This document shows, one piece after another, positions 1 to 5,556 of a stretch of DNA of 10,630 bases. The notes under the pieces were generated by a model. That model had not been told where the DNA came from. It searched no databases and worked only from the letters and a program-made list of their open reading frames with translations. Made by a program: the position numbers and the translations under genes. Origin of the DNA: Desulfobacteraceae bacterium (GTDB taxonomy: Bacteria; Desulfobacterota; DSM-4660; Desulfatiglandales; Desulfatiglandaceae); NCBI GenBank assembly GCA_030611815.1, contig JAUWPC010000100.1:1-10630 (forward strand), read 5' to 3'. Every line of letters starts with the position of its first letter. Position 1 is the first letter of the stretch.

Positions 1-176
1 TAGCAGAATCGGTTCCACTCAAATTCACGCAAAGAAATTGGACAGCGTAACTTTATCTTTTTATCACTGACACCGATTACTTCCCAGTCGCCCTTACGCG
101 GACCACCTTTGATATTCAGCCTTTGTCCCACACTAAATGGATATGGTTCAAAATAGACTACTTTATCAGTTTTCAT
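1..176 (-). CDS. Small hypothetical protein, 3' end outside window
   Basis: The first 58 codons are visible, from ATG at 176 to the window edge. The next codon begins TA, so it is either Tyr or a stop and the true length is unknown. The peptide begins MKTDKVVYFEPYPFSVGQ and contains a GGPRKGDWEVIGVSDKKIKLRC stretch, which reads like a small beta-rich domain (inference). A GGAG sequence lies about 12 nt upstream of the ATG. The gene starts 47 nt after the rubrerythrin stop on the same strand, so it may share that transcript. I do not recognise the family and assign no function. Confidence 0.6.
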   Translation of the reverse strand, partial: MKTDKVVYFEPYPFSVGQRLNIKGGPRKGDWEVIGVSDKKIKLRCPISLREFEWNRFC

Positions 177-223
177 GGGATAATTATCTCCAGAATATTA
201 TGGCGTCCCCGCAATTCTGTTGC

Positions 224-718
224 TTATTCCACTTTATTAAATGCCTTTGCCAGTGCGCCGCATACAGGGCACCTTTCCGGAGGCTCATTTTCACAGGTGT
301 AGCCACAAACAGGACAGACGTAGTAATCGACTTCTTCATCAGAGTCGATGTTGTCAAGGGCCTTTTGATAAAGGCCTGCATGGATCTCTTCTACCTTATT
401 GGCATAGGTGAAGGATCTTTCCGCACTCTTTTCCCCCTCGTCTTTGGCTGTCTCGATCATACCCGGGTACATCTCTTTAAACTCAAATGTCTCACCGGAG
501 ATTGCCCCTTTAAGGTTTTCAACGGTCTTGCCGATACCGTTCATGGCGCGCAGGTGTGCGTGGGCATGAACCGTTTCGGCCTCCGCTGCAGCCCTGAATA
601 GTTTGGCCACCTGTGGATAGCCTTCCCGGTCGGCCTGTTTGGCAAAGGCCAAATACTTTCGATTTGCCTGTGATTCTCCTGCAAAAGCTTCCTGAAGATT
701 CTCTTGTGTCTTACTCAT
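224..718 (-). CDS. rbr: Rubrerythrin
   Basis: A non-haem di-iron peroxidase that reduces hydrogen peroxide in the cytoplasm of anaerobes, using electrons passed through its own rubredoxin domain. The 164-aa protein has the standard two-part layout. Residues about 1-125 form the ferritin-like four-helix domain, with candidate iron ligands E15, E48xxH51, E79/E82 and E110xxH113. Residues about 130-164 form a C-terminal rubredoxin domain with CPVCG pairs at C135/C138 and C150/C153. All expected ligands are present, so it looks functional. The ATG at 718 is preceded by a strong AAAGGAGGG ribosome binding site. It follows tpx by 52 nt on the same strand, giving a peroxide-defence pair. A TTGAT-N4-ATCAA palindrome abuts the ribosome binding site. 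Confidence 0.95.
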   Translation of the reverse strand: MSKTQENLQEAFAGESQANRKYLAFAKQADREGYPQVAKLFRAAAEAETVHAHAHLRAMNGIGKTVENLKGAISGETFEFKEMYPGMIETAKDEGEKSAERSFTYANKVEEIHAGLYQKALDNIDSDEEVDYYVCPVCGYTCENEPPERCPVCGALAKAFNKVE

Positions 719-730
719 AACTACCCTCCT

Positions 731-744
731 TTGATTTTAATCAA
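731..744. promoter_or_regulatory. FNR-type palindrome ahead of rbr
   Basis: A perfect TTGAT-N4-ATCAA palindrome (TTGATTTTAATCAA) sits between tpx and rbr and overlaps the upstream edge of the rbr ribosome binding site. It matches the textbook FNR consensus; CRP/FNR-family regulators in sulfate reducers use similar sites. This close to the start codon, a bound protein would more likely repress than activate. The site is seen; regulation is inferred. Chance occurrence in AT-rich DNA is possible. Confidence 0.4.
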
Positions 745-770
745 GTTTGTCTTATTTAAGGCCTATGAGC

Positions 771-1286
771 CTACAGCAGCTTTTTCAGTGCCTCCAAAAC
801 ATCCCCATAGTCAGGTTCATCTGTTACCTCTTTGACAATCTGGACATATTGAACAACCCCCTCTCCATCCACTACAAATACTGCCCTCGCCAACAAACGC
901 AGCTCCTTGATAAGGACACCATACGCCTCGCCAAACGAAGCGCTCAAGTGATCTGAAAGGGTAGTCACCTTATCAACTCCGGCTGCGCCACACCAGCGCT
1001 TCTGAGCAAAAGGCAGATCCATACTGATGGTGAGTATGGCCACGTCAGGGCCAAGTATTCCCGCCTCTTCATTAAACCTTCGAGTCTCCATGTCGCATAC
1101 CGGGGTGTCCAGGGAAGGTACTGAAGCGATAACGCAGACCTTTCCCCGAAATGATGAAAGCCTTACCGGTGAAAGGTCATTATCCAGGACTTCGAAGTCA
1201 GGAGCATGCTCTCCAACCTTGGGTTGTTTTCCAACCAGGGTCAGGGGGTTCCCTTTCATAGTGATTATTCCAGCTCTCTCTTCCAT
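771..1286 (-). CDS. tpx: Thiol peroxidase (Tpx, atypical 2-Cys peroxiredoxin)
   Basis: Reduces peroxides in the cytoplasm through a peroxidatic cysteine that then forms an intramolecular disulfide. The 171-aa protein has the family features in order: the N-terminal KGNPLTLVGKQPKVGEHAPDF segment, the active site VPSLDTPVCDMETRRFNEE with peroxidatic C64 and the preceding T61, and the resolving C99 in FAQKRWCGAAG. The spacing is like that of E. coli Tpx. The start at 1286 is supported by AGGAGG 8 nt upstream and places the conserved segment a few residues from the N terminus. It is the first gene after the terminator that follows the DUF547 gene and has its own candidate promoter. rbr lies 52 nt downstream, so the two may be co-transcribed. 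Confidence 0.95.
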   Translation of the reverse strand: MEERAGIITMKGNPLTLVGKQPKVGEHAPDFEVLDNDLSPVRLSSFRGKVCVIASVPSLDTPVCDMETRRFNEEAGILGPDVAILTISMDLPFAQKRWCGAAGVDKVTTLSDHLSASFGEAYGVLIKELRLLARAVFVVDGEGVVQYVQIVKEVTDEPDYGDVLEALKKLL

Positions 1287-1304
1287 TTTTAGACCTCCTA
1301 ATCA

Positions 1305-1333
1305 GTTATGTTGTTAATTCATTCACCTTTCAA
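1305..1333 (-). promoter_or_regulatory. Candidate sigma70 promoter of tpx(-rbr)
   Basis: On the minus strand TTGAAA (1333-1328) and CATAAC (1310-1305) are separated by exactly 17 nt, giving 5/6 and 4/6 matches to the -35 and -10 consensus. Transcription would begin near 1298, overlapping the AGGAGG site of tpx or just ahead of it, so the leader would be very short. The promoter sits between the upstream terminator and tpx. It is a pattern match only. Confidence 0.5.
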
Positions 1334-1344
1334 AACGTTTGAAA
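1328..1344. promoter_or_regulatory. Inverted repeat overlapping the tpx -35 element
   Basis: TTTCAAAACGTTTGAAA is a 7-bp perfect inverted repeat around a 3-bp centre, and its proximal arm contains the tpx -35 hexamer. That placement suits a repressor or redox-sensing regulator of tpx. It does not match the PerR box as I know it, so no regulator is named. Confidence 0.4.
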
Positions 1345-1369
1345 AAAGGCTTGAGGCTTTTCCCCTCAA
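1342..1369 (-). terminator. Rho-independent terminator after the DUF547 gene
   Basis: On the minus strand TTGAGG and CCTCAA form a perfect 6-bp stem around a 7-nt loop, followed by GCC and a run of six T. It lies about 40 nt past the DUF547 stop and just before the tpx promoter, where a transcription boundary is expected. The distal T run overlaps the inverted repeat at 1328-1344. Confidence 0.7.
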
Positions 1370-1409
1370 ATTGTTACTGAATGTATGAATTCTAATGCAA
1401 CATCGTGGT

Positions 1410-2165
1410 TTATTTTCCATTAAGAGACCAGTCATAATCAAGATATTTAATCACGATATCTCCTTTATTGCCCTCCAGCCTTTTCTTCAAATCTCCTTTG
1501 GCGTATTTTAGAATAAATCCTACGACATCTCCATTAAAATCCTCTTCAAACCAGTCAAATATCTTGCTCACATAGAGCGTGTTCCCTTCCAGGCGATTCC
1601 TGGACGGATCATTAAGGAAAGCCGACGCCATTTCATCCAATTGTTGATCCAGAATAGACCCCTGATACGGATCTGAGCGGAGGGGCGGGCAGCTCCTGGC
1701 AGCACAGTTTATTGCGAAGTGTACCCTTGGATCTTTAAACCGGGGTCTAAGGATTCCGTGCTCGATCCGATCTAATGAAATCACCTCCCCATCAATGCGG
1801 CATATCTTCTTTTTCCACGGGCTACTAAAAAAACCCCCCAAATCCTTGATGGATTTCACCCCGGGATAACCGGCCAGGATCAGCTTAATGGTCCAGGCAT
1901 TGTAAGCATTGATGTAGAAGGCGAACTGCTCGTCTCGAGACAGTGCCTTGGTATCAGTACCTTCCAGGACCTTGAGATACTGATCTAATTTGGCCTCTTC
2001 GTTTTTGAATCCCTGATAATCCACCAAGCCATTTTTTACATATTTTCCGAGCAACCCTGCATAAATGCGGTTATCTATTTCCTGAGCGGCCTTGCTTCCG
2101 GTCACGAGACCCATGATCAAAAAGCATGCTACGCCCGCAAAAAGGACTTCTCTCGAGAGTATCAT
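1410..2165 (-). CDS. DUF547 domain protein, exported
   Basis: A 251-aa protein of unknown function. Residues 1-27 look like a signal peptide, with a hydrophobic core at about 7-22 and a plausible cut after SKA, so the mature protein is likely periplasmic. The rest matches the DUF547 family: FYINAYNAW at 83-91, IEHGILRPRF at 134-143, HFAINCAARSCPPL at 149-162 with two conserved Cys, and YDWSLNG near the C terminus. The His/Cys-rich centre hints at metal binding or catalysis, but the biochemistry is not established. Its ATG overlaps the TGA of the histidine kinase (ATGA), indicating translational coupling and possibly a shared signalling role. The ribosome binding site is weak (GAGG), as is common for coupled genes. 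A terminator follows. Confidence 0.88.
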   Translation of the reverse strand: MILSREVLFAGVACFLIMGLVTGSKAAQEIDNRIYAGLLGKYVKNGLVDYQGFKNEEAKLDQYLKVLEGTDTKALSRDEQFAFYINAYNAWTIKLILAGYPGVKSIKDLGGFFSSPWKKKICRIDGEVISLDRIEHGILRPRFKDPRVHFAINCAARSCPPLRSDPYQGSILDQQLDEMASAFLNDPSRNRLEGNTLYVSKIFDWFEEDFNGDVVGFILKYAKGDLKKRLEGNKGDIVIKYLDYDWSLNGK

Positions 2166-3181
2166 GTTTCGGGCCTCAACGGTAACCGCACAGTAAAGGT
2201 TACGCCCTTTTCCTGGTTAGTACGAAAAGAGACATCGCCCCCGTGTGTCTCCACGATCTTTTTCACGATGCCCAGGCCCAGACCGGTCCCTCCTCTCTTC
2301 GTTGAAAAGAAAGGATGAAAGATGCTCTTACGATATTCTTTTGCTATACCGCCACCATGGTCAACAACCTCCAGCACTACCCCAAGGCTATTCAGGCGAG
2401 TGCACACCCGCACATGTTCTCCGGCCGTGGAGGCCTGTATCGCATTGGTTATTAGATTCAAAAGGACCTGCTTTACTCTCGGTGCGTCCAGAACGATAGA
2501 AGGGAGGGAAAGCGCCAGATCAGTTTCCAGCGCCACGCCGTTTTCCTTTGCCATTGGTTGAGCTACTCTAACGGAATCCGACACTAATTCATTGAAATCT
2601 ATTTCAGTAAACTGGAGTTCTACGGGTTTCCCAAAATCCAGCATCTCCTTTACCATCAATTCCAAATGTGCCGTCTCTTGAATCACAAGGCCCAGTTTTT
2701 TACGATCAGGGTTGTCCGGCCCAAGTTTTTTAGAGACTTGTTCGGCAAAACCACCAATCGCCATAAGGGGTGTTTTCATATCATGGGCTATTTCCGAGAC
2801 AGCCTTGCCAACAGCAGCAAGGCTCCTGACCCGAACAAGGGCCCTCTGCTTCTTCCTTTCTCTTTCAACCAGGAATCCAAGGATCAATGCAATACCAATA
2901 TAGAGCGCCCCCTCCGAAAGCCTATGAAAATCATCAAGCGAAAACCACTCCCACTGTCTGATGGCATGTGGAAGAAATAGGACGGAAACACTTACACAGA
3001 TATATACGGCCCCCTTCATCCCAAACCATAAGCTCCCTAAAATCAGCGGCAGGTAGAAAAGCATCCGATAAACAGCATGGTGGTATCTCAATTCAGGGAA
3101 GGTCAAATAATGGAGGCAAAGGATGCTGCCAATCATGACGGCGATGATCACCACTTTTGTTTGTGCGTTATTGCTGAACAT
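2162..3181 (-). CDS. Membrane sensor histidine kinase (no partner regulator in window)
   Basis: A 339-aa sensor kinase. The N-terminal third is hydrophobic, with about four predicted membrane segments (roughly 10-28, 40-55, 57-74 and 91-105) joined by short loops and no large periplasmic domain, so the stimulus may be sensed in the membrane. A short linker leads to the HisKA dimerisation domain with the phosphorylated H133 in SEIAHDMKTPL. The HATPase_c domain follows: N box LLNLITNAIQAS (N242/N246), G1 box VVDHGGGI (D274), F box FHPFFSTK and G2 box GGTGLGLGI. Both catalytic domains look intact. No response regulator lies nearby, so it is an orphan here. The ATG at 3181 has no clear Shine-Dalgarno sequence, so the start is less certain than the rest. 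DUF547 is coupled downstream. Confidence 0.9.
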   Translation of the reverse strand: MFSNNAQTKVVIIAVMIGSILCLHYLTFPELRYHHAVYRMLFYLPLILGSLWFGMKGAVYICVSVSVLFLPHAIRQWEWFSLDDFHRLSEGALYIGIALILGFLVERERKKQRALVRVRSLAAVGKAVSEIAHDMKTPLMAIGGFAEQVSKKLGPDNPDRKKLGLVIQETAHLELMVKEMLDFGKPVELQFTEIDFNELVSDSVRVAQPMAKENGVALETDLALSLPSIVLDAPRVKQVLLNLITNAIQASTAGEHVRVCTRLNSLGVVLEVVDHGGGIAKEYRKSIFHPFFSTKRGGTGLGLGIVKKIVETHGGDVSFRTNQEKGVTFTVRLPLRPET

Positions 3182-3247
3182 AGGTAAGCTTTCAATGTGG
3201 GGAAACTAACCGCCCCCTTTTTGTTTGGCGCTTTTGAGATACCTAAC

Positions 3248-3260
3248 CCGGCGAAGCCGG
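3248..3260. repeat. Small GC-rich hairpin in the 3182-3437 gap
   Basis: CCGGC-GAA-GCCGG is a perfect 5-bp stem with a 3-nt loop. It directly precedes the ATTGA heptamer array, and the two may form one repeat unit. The 3182-3437 gap holds this hairpin, the array and two further inverted repeats. I see no gene and no convincing promoter for the histidine kinase in it. Confidence 0.5.
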
Positions 3261-3261
3261 A

Positions 3262-3289
3262 ATTGACTATTGACTATTGAATATTGAAT
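3262..3289. repeat. Heptamer tandem repeat, ATTGACT/ATTGAAT x4
   Basis: Two ATTGACT units are followed by two ATTGAAT units with no gap. It lies between the peroxiredoxin-like and histidine kinase genes. A related array is found at 7418-7449, where the minus strand reads in ATTGATG/ATTGACG heptamers. Function unknown. Confidence 0.8.
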
Positions 3290-3330
3290 ACTTGTGTCCC
3301 GCGGGATTCGCTCCATCATTTTTTTGATAG

Positions 3331-3351
3331 GTCTTTAAAAAATTTAAAGAC
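3331..3351. terminator. AT-rich 9-bp hairpin downstream of the peroxiredoxin-like gene
   Basis: GTCTTTAAA and TTTAAAGAC form a perfect 9-bp stem around AAA, 87 nt past the peroxiredoxin-like stop. The stem is AT-rich and no clean T run follows on the minus strand, so it is a weak terminator candidate and could equally be a protein-binding palindrome. A second inverted repeat, ATCATG-N6-CATGAT, lies at 3385-3402. Confidence 0.35.
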
Positions 3352-3437
3352 TTCCTTAAAATATTCAATCTGGCTGTGGCATAAATCATGCGCAAACATG
3401 ATGTGATTTAAACAAATAGATGCTAAGTCCTAATGGT

Positions 3438-3935
3438 TTAGCTCTTCTTTTTGCTTTTATAGAATTTGACAAGATTCAGAAGATCCCGCGCCCCAAAACG
3501 CCCTATTGTTCCTGAACTGTAGCAGGCAGTTTCTATGGTATTGCCGGGCCGGATAAGAAAACCGGTTGCATGAATATATTGTCTATCTTTGTCGTAATAA
3601 GCCCCGGTTATCCTGGACGTTTCCTCTGCGTTCATGCCATAAGCAATGGGGAACGTAATTCCGTTTTTTTCCACGGTTTCACTTGCCTTTTCCGCTGAAT
3701 CGACAGAACCTGCAATGATCGAGATCTGCTCAGCCTCGAATTCCTTTACCAGGGATTGGAAGTCAGCCAACTGCTGGGTACAAAAAGGTCACCAATGACC
3801 ACGATAAAACAGAACTACTCCGTAACCTTCTCCGGTCCCCTCAGGAAGCTTGAGCGTTTCTCCAGATACTAGTTTCAACTCCAAGTCAGGAAAAACATCG
3901 TTCGTATCCAAAAATCCTGCACCTATTCTTGCCAT
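3438..3935 (-). CDS. Peroxiredoxin-like protein with in-frame UGA, probable selenoprotein (U49xxC52)
   Basis: A thioredoxin-fold protein of the AhpC/TSA (redoxin) type, probably a cytoplasmic peroxide or thiol reductase. Reading from ATG at 3935, with AGGAGG 7 nt upstream, the frame is open except for one TGA at 3791-3789, codon 49. Read through as selenocysteine (U), this gives 165 aa, a normal family length. The active site becomes FYRGHW-U-PFCTQQLADF, where relatives have Cys in HWCPFC, so UGA lies exactly at the presumed catalytic position with C52 as the partner. The C-terminal part (ATGFLIRPGN, CYSSGTIGRFG) keeps family features on the far side of the UGA. A hairpin lies just downstream of the UGA. 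A nonsense mutation is the alternative, but both halves are otherwise intact. A start at the internal TTG (3770) would remove the active site and is unlikely. Confidence 0.85.
3743..3788 (-). promoter_or_regulatory. Candidate bacterial SECIS hairpin after the UGA
   Basis: Starting at the first base after the UGA, the minus strand can fold with an upper stem CAGC/GCTG (3776-3773 with 3767-3764) capped by AGTTG, and a broken lower stem in which CCTT and TACC pair with GGTAAAGG (3750-3743). The loop carries the G and U expected of SelB-binding hairpins, and its G lies 18 nt past the UGA. Bacterial SECIS elements are short and within the coding region at about this distance. The structure was folded by eye. 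Confidence 0.5.
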
Positions 3936-3965
3936 CTTTTTTCCTCCTTTTCTGGTTTTAGGTTA

Positions 3966-3980
3966 ATCATTCGTAATGAT
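3966..3980. promoter_or_regulatory. Inverted repeat upstream of the peroxiredoxin-like gene
   Basis: ATCATT-CGT-AATGAT is a perfect 6-bp inverted repeat 31 nt before the peroxiredoxin-like start. It could be an operator or a leader-RNA hairpin. Its arms are in the opposite order to a Fur box, so no regulator is assigned. Confidence 0.3.
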
Positions 3981-3997
3981 CTATGGACCCTGCCTTC

Positions 3998-4141
3998 TCA
4001 AAAAGATTCGAGCTGTGCGGTTACACATTTGTTTTTCTTGCCACAGAGGTTCAGAGGCACAGAGGAAGAAAAAAGATATTGTTTTCTCTGCGTCTTGGTG
4101 CCTCCGTGGCCAATTTTATAACCGCACAGGTCAAAAAGATT
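3998..4141. mobile_element. Non-coding hairpin element flanked by 11-bp direct repeats
   Basis: The core (4009-4130, 122 bp) has perfect 11-bp inverted arms, CTGTGCGGTTA at 4013-4023 and TAACCGCACAG at 4119-4129. Inside it is a second pair, GCCACAGAGG (4040-4049) against CCTCCGTGGC (4101-4110), so most of it folds as one long imperfect hairpin. The interior contains CACAGAGG-type words of a kind I recall from dispersed intergenic repeats in many bacteria (unchecked). The direct repeat TCAAAAAGATT at 3998-4008 and 4131-4141 flanks it exactly like a target duplication. It has no coding capacity. It lies in the predicted leader of the peroxiredoxin-like gene. The rest of the 3936-4260 gap holds that gene's promoter region. 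Confidence 0.65.
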
Positions 4142-4168
4142 GGGCAGAAGGGAGATAGAGAGAGCGTA

Positions 4169-4216
4169 GTTTGTAATTATACGTTGCTTGTTAGACTTGT
4201 CCTTGACTTAAGTCAA
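4169..4216 (-). promoter_or_regulatory. Promoter with CRP/FNR-type activator site for the peroxiredoxin-like gene
   Basis: The minus strand has a perfect TATAAT at 4181-4176 with only a weak -35 (AGGACA, 16 nt upstream), predicting a start near 4169. The perfect 14-bp palindrome TTGACTTAAGTCAA at 4203-4216 is centred about 40.5 bp upstream of that start. A good -10, a poor -35 and a site near -41.5 is the class II arrangement of CRP/FNR-family activators. TTGAC-N4-GTCAA is close to FNR sites and to what I recall of HcpR sites in sulfate reducers. The predicted leader is about 234 nt and includes the hairpin element. Confidence 0.5.
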
Positions 4217-4260
4217 ACTTAATTCAAGAAAACCGACGCCCTGTTTTTTGCAAAGCTCCT

Positions 4261-5313
4261 TTATGGTGCCAAATCCAGCATGCGATCAAGGGCCATCCGC
4301 GCATCGGCTCTTATCGCCTCCGGCACCTCAACCCTGTTGACCTGACCGATATGCTCGAGGGTCCTCAAAAGTTTATCCGGGCTGATCTTGAACATATTAG
4401 GGCATAAGGAATAGTGGAGGTCCAAGACTTTCTTGTCGGGGAATTCCAGTGCGAGCCGGTTAATTAGATTGATTTCAGTCCCCACGATAATGGTTGTGTC
4501 AGGGGGTGCGTTTTCAACGTACTTGACAATAAAACTGGTGGAACCCACCGCATCGGCCAGAGCTACCACCTCCTGGGTACACTCCGGGTGGACCACGACC
4601 CTTGCCTCGGGAAACCGCTTCCTCATTTTCATGACGTGGTCCTCACGAAATCGTGTATGAACCAGGCAGTATCCCTCCCACAAAATCACCTTAGCCCCTT
4701 TGATACTCTCAGCAGTGTTGCCCCCGAGTGGTTCTTCCGGATTCCATACAATCATCTCATCGGGTTGAATCCCCATCTGGTTCCCCGTGTTGCGACCCAG
4801 GTGTTCATCCGGAAAAAAGAATATCTTCTCTCGTTGACTCAATGCCCAGCGAAACGCTGCAGGGGCGTTGGATGAAGTACAAACAGTACCACCTTGTCTG
4901 CCGCAAAACGCCTTTAGCTCAGCATCTGAATTCATATATACAATGGGCATCACAGATCCTTCATCAACGATGGTCGCGACGTCTTCCCACGCCCTTTTTA
5001 CGGCTTGGTTATCTGCCATGTCCGCCATCCAGCATCCCGCTTCCAGGGCAGGTATCTGAACGCTTTGGTGAGGCTGGCAAAGAATCGCCGCACTTTCGGC
5101 CATGAAATGGACACCGCAGAAAACGATGAATTGCGCGGCTTTGTCAGCCGCAGCTTTCTGGGAAAGCCCAAAAGAGTCCCCCCGAAAATCGGCGATATCC
5201 ACGATCTCGCTACGCTGATAATGGTGTGCGAGGATAAGAAGCTTGGTTTTCAACCTCTTCTTAACGGCCCGGATCTCGTCCAGGATATTTCTATCATCAA
5301 GATGGTCTGTCAT
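4261..5313 (-). CDS. nadA: Quinolinate synthase A
   Basis: Condenses iminoaspartate with dihydroxyacetone phosphate to make quinolinate, the first committed NAD precursor. It is a cytoplasmic, oxygen-sensitive [4Fe-4S] enzyme. The 350-aa protein carries LLILAHHYQRSEIVDIADFRGDS (26-47), CGVHFMAESA (66-75), EAGCWMADMA (91-100), MNSDAELKAFCG, CTSSNA (145-150), the GYCLVH segment (215-220), HPEC (242-245) and YSLCPNMFKI (301-310). By family position the cluster ligands are most likely C94, C206 or C216, and C304; the middle assignment is uncertain. The ATG at 5313 has AAAAGGAGA a few bases upstream. No nadB or nadC is nearby. It is divergent from the XRE/Cys-rich regulator gene, with which it shares a 243-bp control region. 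Confidence 0.96.
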   Translation of the reverse strand: MTDHLDDRNILDEIRAVKKRLKTKLLILAHHYQRSEIVDIADFRGDSFGLSQKAAADKAAQFIVFCGVHFMAESAAILCQPHQSVQIPALEAGCWMADMADNQAVKRAWEDVATIVDEGSVMPIVYMNSDAELKAFCGRQGGTVCTSSNAPAAFRWALSQREKIFFFPDEHLGRNTGNQMGIQPDEMIVWNPEEPLGGNTAESIKGAKVILWEGYCLVHTRFREDHVMKMRKRFPEARVVVHPECTQEVVALADAVGSTSFIVKYVENAPPDTTIIVGTEINLINRLALEFPDKKVLDLHYSLCPNMFKISPDKLLRTLEHIGQVNRVEVPEAIRADARMALDRMLDLAP

Positions 5314-5337
5314 ATCTGTCTCCTTTTAAGGTCTTCA

Positions 5338-5348
5338 AGTGTATCACA
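5338..5348 (-). promoter_or_regulatory. Candidate nadA -10 region with TGTGATA motif
   Basis: The minus strand reads TGTGATACACT. TACACT (5343-5338) is a 4/6 -10 match that would start a leader of about 18 nt before nadA. No good -35 is visible. The TGTGATA word resembles TGTGATATAAA in promoter P1 and TGTGTTATCTT in P2 of the divergent regulator gene, so one protein might bind all three (inference). Confidence 0.3.
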
Positions 5349-5389
5349 TCCCATGCACAACCCGTTCTCCAAAAAATGGAAATACTCCG

Positions 5390-5418
5390 TTGACATTCAT
5401 GCCACACTGTGATATAAA
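5390..5418 (+). promoter_or_regulatory. Promoter P1 of the XRE regulator gene
   Basis: TTGACA (5390-5395) and TATAAA (5413-5418) are separated by 17 nt, a near-consensus sigma70 promoter pointing at the gene starting at 5557. The spacer contains CCAC-N2-TGTG-N-TAT, which recurs in P2, and GAC-N4-GTCAAGC lies 17 nt past the -10. It would give a leader of about 130 nt. Confidence 0.6.
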
Positions 5419-5470
5419 ACATACCACATAGTAAGACATGCGTCAAGCATTTTCTAAAAGAATTTTTTTG

Positions 5471-5499
5471 TTGACAGAAGTACCACCATGTGTTATCTT
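5471..5499 (+). promoter_or_regulatory. Promoter P2 of the XRE regulator gene
   Basis: TTGACA (5471-5476) and TATCTT (5494-5499) are separated by 17 nt, and transcription would begin near 5506. The upstream in-frame ATG at 5488 lies inside this promoter, which supports the GTG at 5557 as the real start codon. Confidence 0.6.
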
Positions 5500-5556
5500 T
5501 TATGCCACACTGCGGGACTTAGGTCAAGCGTTTTTGAATTTTTTTTGGAGGAGACA

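Larger units (their letters stand above)
5390..5543 (+). repeat. Tandemly duplicated promoter/operator module, 81-bp period
   Basis: Offsetting 5390-5462 by 81 bp onto 5471-5543 aligns the -35 (TTGACA), CCAC-N2-TGTG-N-TAT in the spacer, an AT-RCCACA block, GAC-N4-GTCAAGC and a following T-rich tract, with mismatches between. This looks like an old duplication that kept promoter and putative operator bases. A separate exact 11-bp repeat, ATGCCACACTG, occurs at 5399-5409 and 5502-5512. Confidence 0.6.

Noticed and set aside
137..601. 154-aa plus-strand frame
   Set aside because: Antisense to rubrerythrin, which has full motifs and a strong ribosome binding site; no recognisable domain.
3376..3391. 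Sigma54-like TGGCA-N8-GC pattern on the plus strand
   Set aside because: The GG-N10-GC spacing fits, but it points antisense into the peroxiredoxin-like gene with no plus-strand gene downstream, and part of it overlaps an inverted repeat.
3438..3935. Pseudogene from a nonsense mutation
   Set aside because: The single stop lies exactly at the catalytic Cys position, both sides are intact and in frame, and a SECIS-like hairpin follows; it cannot be fully excluded without genome context.
4728..5105. 125-aa plus-strand frame
   Set aside because: Shadow of nadA in the opposite strand, with no motif.
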